A stretch of DNA of 28,820 nucleotides. Origin: Fomitopsis serialis (Eukaryota > Basidiomycota > Agaricomycetes > Polyporales > Fomitopsidaceae). The DNA lies in assembly GCF_022376445.1 (NCBI RefSeq), contig NW_025955422.1, forward strand, positions 1 through 28,820, written 5' to 3'. Shown piece after piece: positions 9,946 to 19,265 of this stretch; the stretch's first letter is position 1, and each line of letters starts with the position of its first letter. Position numbers and translations under genes: made by a program. Under the pieces are notes generated by a model. The model was not told the DNA's origin. It searched no databases and worked only from the letters and a program-made list of their open reading frames with translations.

Positions 9946-12900
9946 TGGCTACAGCGCCTCAATACGATCACGAACGGGAACAGCATATCACGCAACTTCC
10001 ACTGGTCGGACACGTACACGATCTATCATGCTCAGGTAAATGTCAATCATATGGTCAGCCGGAGTGGGCGCAGCCTGATCAGGCATCACGAGTTCAGGAA
10101 TCATGTCCGAACTTCGAGTCAAGTTTGGACATTTTGGTCTATGGAAAAGCCCAGATCTCTTCGCAGTTCGGTTACTACCTTGAGGTATGTCAATTTCGAG
10201 AAGTACTCTCAGTATCCACTCACTCAATTATCGTCGTGAGGCAACGGTAGTCCCACTAGCTATACAGCAGGCTTACGTATATGTAGATGCGGGCGCATCC
10301 GCCTCCGCGACCTTCACCATAGAGGGCCTTGCGAAAGCGGAATGGAGCTCGGGCCAGTATGAGCTCATCAGTTTCGGCTTCCCAGGATTGTATTATCCTG
10401 GACTGCTGACTCTCGGTCCGAGTCTCCACCTGTATGCAGAACTGTCAGGTGAGATATCACTCACCGGACAACTGTCAACGACTGTCGGATATACGTTCCC
10501 CGTAAGGCTCAATACCATGTCGTGGAACAAGTGCTGATATTGTCTCAAACAGAGTTTGCACTACACCTTGGGTTCTACAACCGACGAGCCCACTTTAGGA
10601 CCCAATCTGACAGGATCAACTGCCAACAACAATGGATACAACTATGGTACGCGGCCGCTCTGATGGTCGTTGTGTTATCAAACTGAAGAGTTGTCAGACT
10701 TCGGATACAATGTCGAATTGAGTGGAGGTCTCACCGCCTATCTTACCCCTAGCCTGGAACTTGGCCTCACTGTTCTCGGGGGATCTGTTATGGACGCGAC
10801 GGTATGCTTCTAGTACGCCTGGTAGCCTCATTATTATCACTTATTTTGGCGCATCGCATAGGCCTACGTCCAAGCAGAGCTATACGCGGGATTACTTCTG
10901 AATGGTAGTGTGTCGGAGACGGTGAGTAGCTAAAGCATGACACCGTCCGATTGTACCAAGGCCATGCTGACTTCTCACAGCAATCACCGAAAATCTGTAT
11001 TCAGCCTCAGTACGGTGTCAATCTCCATGGTGGATTGAAAGGCGCAGTCGTATGGTGGAACGATCAGTGGGATGTACGTGGGTGTTCTGCATCTCTGCGC
11101 CCGCTGCCGCTGAGAACAAATTTTCCCAGAACACTTTCTACCAAAACACCTTCGACTTCGGTGGTGCTTGTTATGACTCGGCTTCGAGTTTCAACAGACG
11201 CGATGGCCAATCGCACGCAATGTCTGATTCAGCTGCGACTGGAAATACACTTCCCATGCAGCATCGTGAACCGCACGCATTCTACTCGAGATGGGAACAT
11301 AGACCGGACGTTCCTCGAGCCGCTGAGCAACCAACGCTTCCCATCAAGCTGCCGGATTCACCCGAGATGGCCAAGCGGAAGGCCTCGACGTCGAGCTTGG
11401 GGCGGCGGGATACTATTCCGTATCTCCCAGGATCTCTCTTCTGTCCAGAAGAGTCCAGCGATCTTGATCAAACCAATTCACTTGGACGTACGTACTAGTA
11501 CTATTTCTGTGCGACATGGCGGTGGCTAATGGTGTACATAAATATCAGAGGACTGCATGTGTTATAGTGATGCTGACATGGATCCGACCGGGCAGCTCAT
11601 TGATGTCCTGGCGCGCCGATACCTGTTACCAGACGACGAGGCGATGTACGCAAACACCTCAGTCATCAACAAGAGGTCCAATATTAGCACGCACCCGGTC
11701 AGCTTGGTCAAGTATGCTAAACTGCGGACGTGTGATATCAGTGTAACGTTGTTGACTGTATTCATGCGCTCGAGTAATGCTGATTACTCTGTGTCCAGGT
11801 GGAGGTTCCGGAATATGCCCATACGAATATCATCGCTTACTACGATCACGAAAACCCCGGAACACTTTCCCCTACGATGGGACCGTACACGCAACTTCCA
11901 CTCAATTTAGGGGGCAATCTTGTCACAGTAAGTATCGAAGTGCGGTCGGGAACTTCAGTTGTCACTGATGATATGATCTAGGCGACTGGAACACGCATTT
12001 ATGCTCGTGAACATGTTTACGAAATGAGCCTGTCATCACTATTTGTTGACTACCTCGCTCAATTTTCGCAGCTGTGGCAGACTGCAGCTGGGCTGTCCAG
12101 TCCCGCTAGAGGCATCGACTTCTGTGCCTGGGTAAAAAATAACCTTGTCGAAGTGCCAGCCTGGTTGCCTGGGTCTCAATCCCTCTTCAGCCAGATATAT
12201 AACTGTTATCCGGGTTATTTCCTCAACGGCGCCACTGGAAGCATGGCTGTTATGTTCGTGTCTAAAACATCTGGATGTAAGCCACATACTCACTTCAGTC
12301 TATGTAGGGAGCAAACGGTGAATAAGATCAAGAACTCTGCCTTCTACGATGGCGAACAGCAGTGGGACCCGTTTCTGACAGCGGAGAACATCGTGGACCA
12401 CGATAGGTTCTTGACCTACTGTCCGCAGAAGCAAGTCGCAATCATCAGAGCCGCGGCAGGAATTCCATCTTATCTGAACCAGGTACATGACGTCGGCTTT
12501 GAAAGGAAAATCATTGCTCATCTCAAAATCAGTACCCAGTTCGTCTAGAAGTGAGCGTAAATTCTATCCAGTCTGTATGATATTGACACCCTGTGTCCAG
12601 TTCTTGACTGCAAATAGGTGTATCCGCTCAGCATGGACGAGGTGGCATGCTGCCTACTTAGCGGCAAATGTAGACGGTCAGTGAAATTCGCTATCTCATA
12701 TGGTAGACTAATATTGCGTGTTACCAGCTCCGGACAGGGCTCAGGTTGACATACCGATTTTGTACGACAACTGGAGTATGCTCCCACTTTCCTTGAAATG
12801 CGCAGAAAGCCTGATCAGACTTGTTTAGTCTCGTCCATCATGAAAACATGAAGCCGTACTTGGTCAATCAAATAACCACACTCATTTCGGATTACAACGA

Positions 12901-13281
12901 CAAGGTGAATGGTAAAGCTGGTGGAGCCCCTCTCGTTGACTTGGTATGTCCAGTGTCTCGAGTGGTAGCTGCATCCGTTGACCGATCGGTTCTTGCTAGT
13001 CGTTTTATATCTTGATGGACAACAACCAAGTACTGAATGCACGAGGAGAGCCTTTGAACACGCCCGCAGCTGTCTACACAAGGCAGCAGCCCGCCGTCAG
13101 CAAACAGGATCTGACCAATCAGGTTCTCAACCAGATACCTGATGTTATGCTGGGTAGTATCCTGCCGTCACATTGAAGAAATTGTATTGAAGGTAGTCGA
13201 GATCCCAGGGAGTGGACTGCTCTGTTGGAACATGCGTTTAGGCACGAGCTCGCAAGCTCGGCCGAGATAGTTCCTGAATGA
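9946..13281 (+). CDS. Large, probably secreted protein with DUF7223-like module (chitinase/killer-toxin-related type)
   Basis: Sixteen exons chain with consistent phase to a stop at 13279-13281: 9946-10035, 10083-10184, 10241-10501, 10553-10646, 10689-10801, 10862-10921, 10981-11073, 11130-11487, 11549-11742, 11799-11927, 11982-12482, 12601-12676, 12728-12775, 12819-12943, 13000-13153 and 13193-13281. That gives 828 aa without the unresolved N-terminus. Introns are mostly 39-61 nt, one 118 nt. The first third is Gly/Ser/Thr-rich and beta-like (FGFPGLYYPGLLTLGPSLH; GYNVELSGGLTAYLTP), matching the module found beside fungal chitinase and killer-toxin-like domains. After a Ser/Pro linker with a Cys cluster (QDCMCYSD), the second half has YAREHVYEMSLSSLFVDYL and a Cys-containing helical region, as in the same extracellular proteins. 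No GH18 catalytic motif is seen. Role is probably cell-wall or extracellular; activity unknown. Exon 11 can be read straight through a GTAAGC/TAG pair (12276-12306). Confidence 0.7.
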
Positions 13282-13738
13282 AGATAAGGGAGGTCAGGGT
13301 ATATAAACCGTAGTTTTCGATGTACCTACCTCACGCGATTGCCCTTCGGGCATCGTCCGCGCCCGGGACACTCGCGCCCGTCGACCGTCGTTCCGCTTGT
13401 TCTCACACAATCGCGTCAGCCCACCTGGGGTTTACTACCAGAAGGCTCTGGGGGCAGCTGAAAGCCCGCCGCTCGCTGCGTCGCTGGACCTCGCGCGTAT
13501 GCTGTCGCTCGCCGATACTCTGCTGGCCGTCGCCATGCCGCAGACTCCCGCCGTCGCCGTTGACCCACCTGCCTAGACGGGGCTGAAGCCGTCTACCCGC
13601 CGTTGAACGCCACACGCGCGCCACCGCCGCCGCACGTCGTACGATCGACCTGTCGAACCGAACCGCCCGGGACAGGGCCGAAGCTGTCCACCGCTGAACC
13701 GCCAAACCGTCGCATTGCCCGCCGCTGAGGGCATCGTC
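13282..13738. other. Intergenic GC-rich DNA, no gene supported
   Basis: Downstream of the DUF7223-like gene. Frames are open on both strands because of CG-rich composition, and no domain or exon chain is recognisable. Confidence 0.5.
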
Positions 13739-13857
13739 GTCGAACCGTTGTCGAACCGTTGAACCGTTGAACCGCCCGCCGAGGGTACCGAACCGCCTGC
13801 CGAGGGCACCGCCGAACCGTCTGTCGAGGACACCGTTGATCGAACCGCTGCCGTTGC
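13739..13857. repeat. GAACCG-type simple repeat tract
   Basis: Irregular tandem copies of GAACCGTT and CGAACCGCC units with interspersed GCCGAGGG(T/C)ACC blocks. The 198-codon minus-strand open frame across it encodes repetitive Gly/Arg/Ser sequence and is taken as an artefact of the repeat. Confidence 0.6.
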
Positions 13858-13877
13858 TGGAGATGATGTTGATAGTG

Positions 13878-14026
13878 CAGAGCACGGGTCCACCCGAGGG
13901 TGTCCCGAGGCTGACCCGCACCCTTACCCGTGAGGGTATAGACCCGCGAGAACGGGTACGGGTTTGTGCGCGGGTCGTGCGGGTCTGGGCGCGGGTCATG
14001 CGGGTTCGAGCGGGTCGCGGGTCATA
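13878..14026 (-). mobile_element. hAT-type terminus with CGGGT/ACCCG subterminal repeats
   Basis: The sequence beginning CAGAGCACGGGTCCACCCGA at 13878 fits the usual CAG-start of hAT terminal inverted repeats. It is followed by about 140 bp packed with ACCCG and CGGGT words in both orientations, typical of hAT subterminal transposase-binding repeats. It lies 3' of the minus-strand transposase fragment at 14067. The base octamer before it, TGATAGTG, would be the target-site duplication, but no second terminus or matching octamer was found. Confidence 0.5.
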
Positions 14027-14066
14027 ACATTATATTGCAGAGTGTATTGTAAGGCTCGAACTGTAT

Positions 14067-14475
14067 CTAGTCAACGTCGATGACCGGCCGCTCGTAATCC
14101 TCTGCACCAGTGTCAGGTTGCGAAGTAACTATGCTTACATCATCATCTTCGACATAACCCTTGAGACTCCAATCACCCAGACAAAGCAGCGCGCGGATTG
14201 ATTGCGACGCCAAGCCATTCCGCACATGTGGAAGGATGAGACGGCCGCGACTGAACATACGCTCGACGTCCGCAGAGGTAGCTATTGATAGAAAAGCCAT
14301 GACATTAGTAACTTCCGACGCCCAACAAGAAGACGTACCGGGAATGGTTAGATAGCTCTTGGCCATCCGCGAGAGGTTGGGGAATTTGCGACGACGCTCA
14401 TGCCACCATTCGAGAGGGTCATATACAGCCTCGACGTCAGCAGCGAGGTAGGTCTCGAGCTCGTCTGCAACCTTC
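14067..14475 (-). pseudogene. hAT transposase, C-terminal dimerisation region only
   Basis: Minus strand. An exon at about 14475-14339 encodes ADELETYLAADVEAVYDP, LEWWHERRRKFPNLSRMA and KSYLTIP. A 57-nt intron (14338-14282) follows, and the last exon 14281-14067 encodes TSADVERMFSRGRL, LPHVRN and GDWSLKGYVEDDD and ends at TAG. This is the hAT C-terminal dimerisation domain (YLTIPATS..VER.FS.GR), which with the RNase-H-like core carries out cut-and-paste transposition. Upstream on this strand (14476-14640) frames do not continue into a recognisable core with its catalytic Asp/Glu residues, so the element is 5'-truncated or badly decayed. The exon-intron structure of the remaining part is intact. 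Confidence 0.8.
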
Positions 14476-15130
14476 GTCGGCTTGGGCAGTGCGAGACATC
14501 AGGAAAACCTACTTGTCTTGGCAAGATCTGGAAACACCTGTCAAGCCACATGGCGTACGTTCCAGGCCATACAGGACTTGAATGGCTTGCCCAAGCATTG
14601 TCTAACCACCTGGTACCTGTCAAGAACCATTGTACTTGAAGAATTGTATTATAAGACATGTAGTGCCTCTTCAAAGCACATTACAATGTCGTGTCAGCAC
14701 AAGAATACTTGCCAAGGCACTTCTTGTCGTATTGAATTTAAATACAAGCAGTTGTTTATTGTTCTCAGTAGATCACACAATTTGCATTATATTTGTAATC
14801 ACATTGACACCACAGCCAGCCCATGTTCAACTATACAAAGGAAGATGCAAGACCCTATAGTGGAGAGCCCTAAGCAGCCATGTACAACTAGATAAGGTAC
14901 TTTGTATGGTATTGATACAGTGCATGCAAATATGAGGACAGACGCCAATAGGATAGGAGATGAACACACATAAGCATGTGCATAACAAGGTAGGAGACAA
15001 TGCACAAATGGAAAGTTAGCGAAAGAAGACAGGGGCATGAGAGTGGACAGGGCAATGAGAGCAATGGAGAGAAAACAAACACAGACGAAGAGAAAAGATA
15101 CGCGCACAAACCGAATGCAAGAGGTTCTAT
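14476..15130. other. Decayed hAT remainder and AT-richer intergenic DNA
   Basis: 14476-14640 may be the ruined upstream part of the hAT gene. From there to 15130 the DNA is comparatively AT-rich. A hydrophobic 117-codon minus-strand frame (15152-14799) has no homologue that I recognise and runs into the cyclin duplication, so I do not call it a gene. Confidence 0.45.
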
Positions 15131-15983
15131 GCAAGAGCATGGTGTTTGACATGGTGTCCGATATAATGAGCAGCGACGACGACCGCGCGCGAGAGCAATG
15201 ACGGAGCCATGACGCGACGAAACAGTCCTACCACAAGCACGGAGGCGTTTGGTCCTGGCGCAGTCAGTCGAGATGGCGTCGGATATTGGTGGCGAGCCCT
15301 TCGCAGGAAAGAGTCGAACGAACGTGTTCGACCTCGACAGCGACCGGTCCATTTGCTCCGGCATCGGCAGCGGCACAGTCGGCAGCGACGGACTCTGGCT
15401 CGATGGCGTGGGCGTCGACAAAACCAGGGGGCGTCGATGGCAATGCAGACGATGCCGGAGTCGTAGAGGTCGAGTAAGACTGCTCGGGTATGTCCGGGCT
15501 CATGGGCGGACTCTGATGGCATTGACAGGCATGGGGGTGGGCTTCGGTGGCGACGTCGACGGACGCGCGGCGGAGCTCAGCGTGGTGGTTGACGTGGCGC
15601 CGTATGGCGTCGTCGACGGTACTGGTGTCGGCGCAGGCGAGGGGAGCACATACGTTAGGTATGGCCCATGCCCTTGAAGTCCCTCCGCACATGCGTCTCG
15701 AACTCCTTGAGCGCTGCCGGTCCTGCCGGTCCCTGGCCGACCGCGCTTTTAGGCGTTGGAGGAGGTAGAGGGCTGCGAACGTCGCCGAGGTGTGCACTCG
15801 CGATCTATGGAGGGCGTAGGTGATAAACAATGCCAGAGAGAGGCGGCGACGGTGCTGGTGGAATGGATGGCGGTGGATAACAGAGGGAGGTCCGGTGGAT
15901 AACAGAGGGAGGTCGGCACGCAAATGTGGCACGAACCTCACGCAGAGCTTGGCCGTCTCTTCGTGGCCGTAGTACGGGTCAGG
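15131..15983 (-). pseudogene. PHO80/PCL-type cyclin, broken copy A
   Basis: Minus strand. After an acceptor at 15985-15984 the exon encodes PDPYYGHEETAKLCVRFV and then TYALHRSRVHTSATFAALYL plus LQRLKAR, the first helices of a PHO80/PCL-type cyclin box (regulatory partner of a Pho85/CDK5-like kinase). A deletion of about 200 bp relative to copy B removes the middle of the box. The frame resumes near 15705 with ALKEFETHVRRDFKG and then meets a stop where copy B reads PTYVLP. A 22-bp tandem duplication (15871-15914) also breaks the frame. The tail contains SYSTSTTPASSALPSTPPGF, the Ser/Pro tail expected of this cyclin. Clearly non-functional. It lies tandem to and in the same orientation as copy B. 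Confidence 0.75.
15871..15914. repeat. 22-bp direct tandem duplication in cyclin copy A
   Basis: Two perfect adjacent units beginning CGGTGGATAACAGAGGGAGG. The length is not divisible by three, so it shifts the cyclin frame. Copy B has a single related unit (about 17355-17376). Confidence 0.85.
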
Positions 15984-16314
15984 CTGGGAGAGTATTGTGA
16001 GTCGCCTTCGAACACAGCCTGAGCCTGAGTCCAGCCCAGTCAGTCAATGAGAATCCCGGGATGACAGCGCAGTCGTACCTGGCGGCCCGTCAACCCACAC
16101 CACCCGCTGACCATCGGCGTCGGACAGGTCGGCGTGCACATCGCCAAGGTGGCAGCCCGATGATTCTCCTGCGCGCGGTCCAGGGGTCGCGAGCGCAACC
16201 CGGAGCGGAAAGGCCTCGTTGGTGAACGTTTACCTCTCCGATCATGAGCTTCCGGATGGCACTGCGAGCGGTGGCGTGAGAGCACACATATACACCGTCA
16301 GAAGGAAGCGGGGG
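15984..16314 (-). other. Between cyclin copies; one possible stray exon
   Basis: On the minus strand about 16168-16079 lies between a CGCGCAG acceptor and a GTACGA donor. It can read HLGDVHADLSDADGQRVVWV, and upstream there is TARSAIRKLMIGE before a GTAAAC. These look protein-like but I recognise no family, and other frames are also open. It may be part of a broken gene carried with the duplication. Confidence 0.2.
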
Positions 16315-17523
16315 CTAGCGATCGCTCGATGCGGGTGGAACGGCGATGATTATAAGAGAGCACGGTGTCCGATGTAAGGAGCAACGACGGCCGCCCGCGC
16401 GAGCAACGACGCGGCGGCCGGTTGGAGGAAAGCAAGCATGGGAAACAAGGAGATCATGTCGCGCGACGGGCCTACCACACGCACGGCGTCGTGGGTGTAC
16501 CAGTCCTGGCCCTTCGCCTTCTTCGTCGTCGAGGCGCGGTCGGTCGAGATGGCGTCGGATATTGAGGGCGAGCCCTTGGCGGGAAACGAGTCGAACGTGT
16601 TCGACCTCGAGAGCGACCGGCCCGCTTGCTTCTGCATCGGCGGGGGCTGCCCCCGCCGACGGCGACGGACTCCTGCTCGACGGCGTGCGGCGTCCCGTGG
16701 GTGCTGTGCGACGCGATGCAAATGTTCGCGTCGACGAATGCGCATCGCCGTCGACGCGGGGCTCGTTGAGGTCGAGTACGACTGCTTGGGCGTGTCGGGT
16801 GTGTCGGGGCTCGTGGGCAGACTTGGGTACGCTTTGCTGGCGTCGATGCATGGGGGTGGGCTTCGGTGGCGACGTCGACGGACGCGCGGCGGAACTCGGC
16901 GTGGTGGTTGACGTGGCGCCGTATGGCGTCGTCGACGGTACTGGTGTCGGCACAGGCGAGGGGAGCACGTACGTGGGGTATGGCCCGTGGCCCTTGAAGT
17001 CCCTCCGCACCTTCGCCTCGAACTCCTTCAGCGCTGCTGGCTCGATGTTGAGTTGCCACTCGAGGTACGAACACATTTCCCGCTCCATTTGGTTGATCTC
17101 GCGGAGGGCAAACACGCCCTGTCCGACGATGCTCCATGACCTGTTGGAATAGGTGTCGTCGCAAGTAACCTTAGACGCGATCATGAAGGCGGAGATGAAG
17201 GGACGGTGGCCTGACGAGTCGCAGGCGGCAGGGAACCGCACGTTTAGGCGTTGGAGGTAGAGGGCGGCGAATGTCACCGAGGTGTGCAGTCGCGTTCTAT
17301 GGAGAGCGTAGGCGTTAGACAATGCGAGAGGCGGCGACGGTGCTGGCGGATTGGCGGTGGATAACGGAGGGAGGTCGGGGCACGCAAACAAATGCGTCAC
17401 GAACCTCGCGCAGAGCTTGGCCGTCTCTTCGTGGCCTTAGTACAGTTCAGGGTTCAGGCTGTAGGAATATTGTTAGTGTTCAGTTGAGTTGCTACGTCAG
17501 AAGGGGAGTACTCACGATGCCAT
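16315..17523 (-). pseudogene. PHO80/PCL-type cyclin, copy B with premature stop
   Basis: Minus strand. Proposed exon 1 is 8 nt (17523-17516, ATG GCA TC), followed by an intron 17515-17459 and exon 2 from 17458. The exon then meets TAA at 17439-17437 (a Tyr codon in copy A) before GHEETAKLCARFVTHLFACP. The cyclin box otherwise looks complete: AYALHRTRLHTSVTFAALYL, FISAFMIASKVTCDDTYSN, SWSIVGQGVFALREINQ and MCSYLEWQLNIEP, then VRRDFKGHGPYPTYVLPSP and a Ser/Pro-rich tail. One codon is missing in the LLQRL helix, and the tail changes frame compared with copy A. Such cyclins activate Pho85/CDK5-like kinases in phosphate, cell-cycle and morphogenesis signalling. With no in-frame ATG between the stop and residue IASKV, this copy is probably dead despite the well-kept box. 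Confidence 0.75.
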
Positions 17524-18759
17524 GGTGCAGGCAAGTGGGCGGGACTACGATGCACGCGCAGCGCGGGTGGGCTAGCAAGTGAGTGCATGCGTGAATGAGG
17601 ACGCGAGCAAGTGCATGCGGATATGGGTGCGTAGACGAGTGGACATGCAATCGGGTGCAAGAGCATGCGACTGGTAGCGTAGCCCAGCCAAACGCACTAT
17701 TTAGACCGAGAGATACGTCTGATCGCAGTGCACTGACGAAAATGAGGTCAGTACATATATCCAGCAACTACGTACCTGTGAACTATGTTCCCTTATGTTC
17801 GCCTCGCCTTCCCCTTGCCATGGCCTGCCTCCTCGCGTCCTTGTTCCGTGCCTATCGTGTTTAAGGGTCTTGCAATTCGGTAAGTGTTGAACCTGCACGC
17901 GTGATTGTCGAGTTTGCGCCGCCGAGATGCGTCCCGCCCCAGATACGTGAGGGAAGTCAGACTCATCCTCACAGAGACAATGTGAGTGTTGTGAGATGCG
18001 TTCGGTGAGCGCCGATCGGGAAAGTCATAAGTGTGCGGCGGGCGTTTATGACTTACTTGCATTCGCGCTGCATACCACGGTCACCGCTTGCTTGCTTCCC
18101 GCCCATCCGCTTTCTCGCATGTTGATTCGGTGCTCCCTTGCAGGTATAGTTAGTATTTCTCGCCTCTACGCCCAAAGCTCTCATGTCCGCTAGCTCCTTC
18201 GCCCACCCACTTAGCCTTCTTCCCTTCTCCCGTGTGCCCGCATTGTTGCCCGTCCAGCCGAATTCATTGTCAACTGGCTCATTCAGTGAACGTGTACTGA
18301 TTTGTATCGTCCCAACAGGCACGTGAGAACAGAGGCGGGACTGGCTAGCTGACCCGCCAGTAGCAGACCTACCTGCATACGCTGAGAGTGGTACAAGACC
18401 ACATCTTTACCTCCACCTTGGCCCTCATGTTCGCTCCCGCGGTGCGTTTCCTCTCCCGGGAGGTCCTCTTCTGCTCTCTGACAACTTCACCGAGAATTTT
18501 GCGGCTCTGGCGAAACGTAACCCGACTGCGTGGCCTCGGACTGGCATGATGTGCATGCAAGTCCGGCGCCGGGCGGCCAGCCAATATCGAGAGAGTGAGA
18601 AGGATTCAAGAGAAATATGATGGGACGGGGGGAGGAAGGGAGCGATTCGAATATGGAAAGTGAGCATCGATGCTGTGAAACAAAGGTACGTCCTTGATGG
18701 ACATACTGCCTCACCACTGTTACCACCGTTCGTTCCAGCTAACGCCCACGTCCGCAGGG
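17524..18759. other. Intergenic, partly low-complexity; no gene supported
   Basis: 17560-17690 contains irregular GAGTGCATGCG, GCGAGCAAGTGCATGCG and GGGTGCGTAGACGAG words that resemble the reverse complement of the 4440-5490 tract. 18060-18260 has C-rich words similar to that tract in the direct sense. Minus-strand frames around 18369-18726 show no recognised domain. Confidence 0.5.
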
Positions 18760-19010
18760 CATATTGACGAACAGGGAATTCGCTAGGCCACGCATACGCC
18801 TACAACTTGCGCCGCGGCGGCCATGCAGCGCTGCATGGCCGCCACGTCCCAAGCCTATCGTTGCTAGTGCGGCCATTGGCTCTGAGTTCGGCATATTGAC
18901 GCATTCGCTAGCCACGCATACGCCTACAACTTGCGACGCGGCGGACATGCAGCGCTGCATGGCCGCCACGTCCCAAGCCTATCGTTGCTAGTGCGGCCAT
19001 TGGCTCTGAG
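18760..19010. repeat. Two-copy tandem repeat of about 120-130 bp
   Basis: A unit starting GCATATTGACG at 18760 and again at about 18890 is followed in both by CCACGCATACGCCTACAACT, the palindromic core ATGCAGCGCTGCAT, and CCAAGCCTATCGTTGCTAGT. Copies differ by a few substitutions and a short indel near the start. No coding sense is seen; it lies about 250 bp beyond the 3' end of the Plavaka transposase gene. Confidence 0.85.
18816..18843. repeat. Perfect 28-bp palindrome
   Basis: The half-site GGCGGCCATGCAGC is followed directly by its reverse complement, with no spacer. The second repeat copy (about 18940-18967) has one mismatch (GGAC for GGCC). It could extrude as a cruciform or bind a dimeric protein; no role is shown. 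Confidence 0.85.
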
Positions 19011-19265
19011 TGCGTCGTGCGCGGTGCGCGCCGTGTTCATGAATGCGCGGTGCACGCCGATGCTCGTGAACATGCCACATCCGTGCTCCGGGACGTAGCT
19101 CGACGTAGCTCGCTCGAGCTCTACGTACAGTAGTCGTATATTGATTTAAGGACATCACTTGTATGTATAGTAGGTTAGGTCAATGGATGATGATGAAACG
19201 ATGTACATATCATTGTGTGAAGCTCGACAGTCGCTGCATTATGAACTAGTAGTAGCGCTGTACAT
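19011..19265. other. 3' flank of Plavaka gene with short inverted and direct words
   Basis: Contains GCGCGGTGCGCGCC-type words, a direct repeat GACGTAGCTC (about 19091-19110) and its near-inverse CGAGCTCTACGT (19114-19125). These could be subterminal repeats of the element, but no matching terminus was found at the other side. Confidence 0.35.

Noticed and set aside
12776..12828. Frameshift in the DUF7223-like gene after the exon ending at 12775
   Set aside because: Using the acceptor GATCAG at 12818 instead of TTTAG at 12828 restores phase, so no lesion is needed.
13403..13999. 198-codon open frame on the minus strand
   Set aside because: It lies across GAACCG and ACCCG simple repeats and a hAT terminus; all frames are open there and the protein is repetitive Gly/Arg/Ser.
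14799..15152. Hydrophobic 117-codon minus-strand frame resembling a membrane protein
   Set aside because: No recognised family, no splice context, and its start overlaps the cyclin duplication boundary.
18760..19010. CRISPR-like or direct-repeat array
   Set aside because: Only two long units without spacers, in a clearly eukaryotic intron-rich genome.
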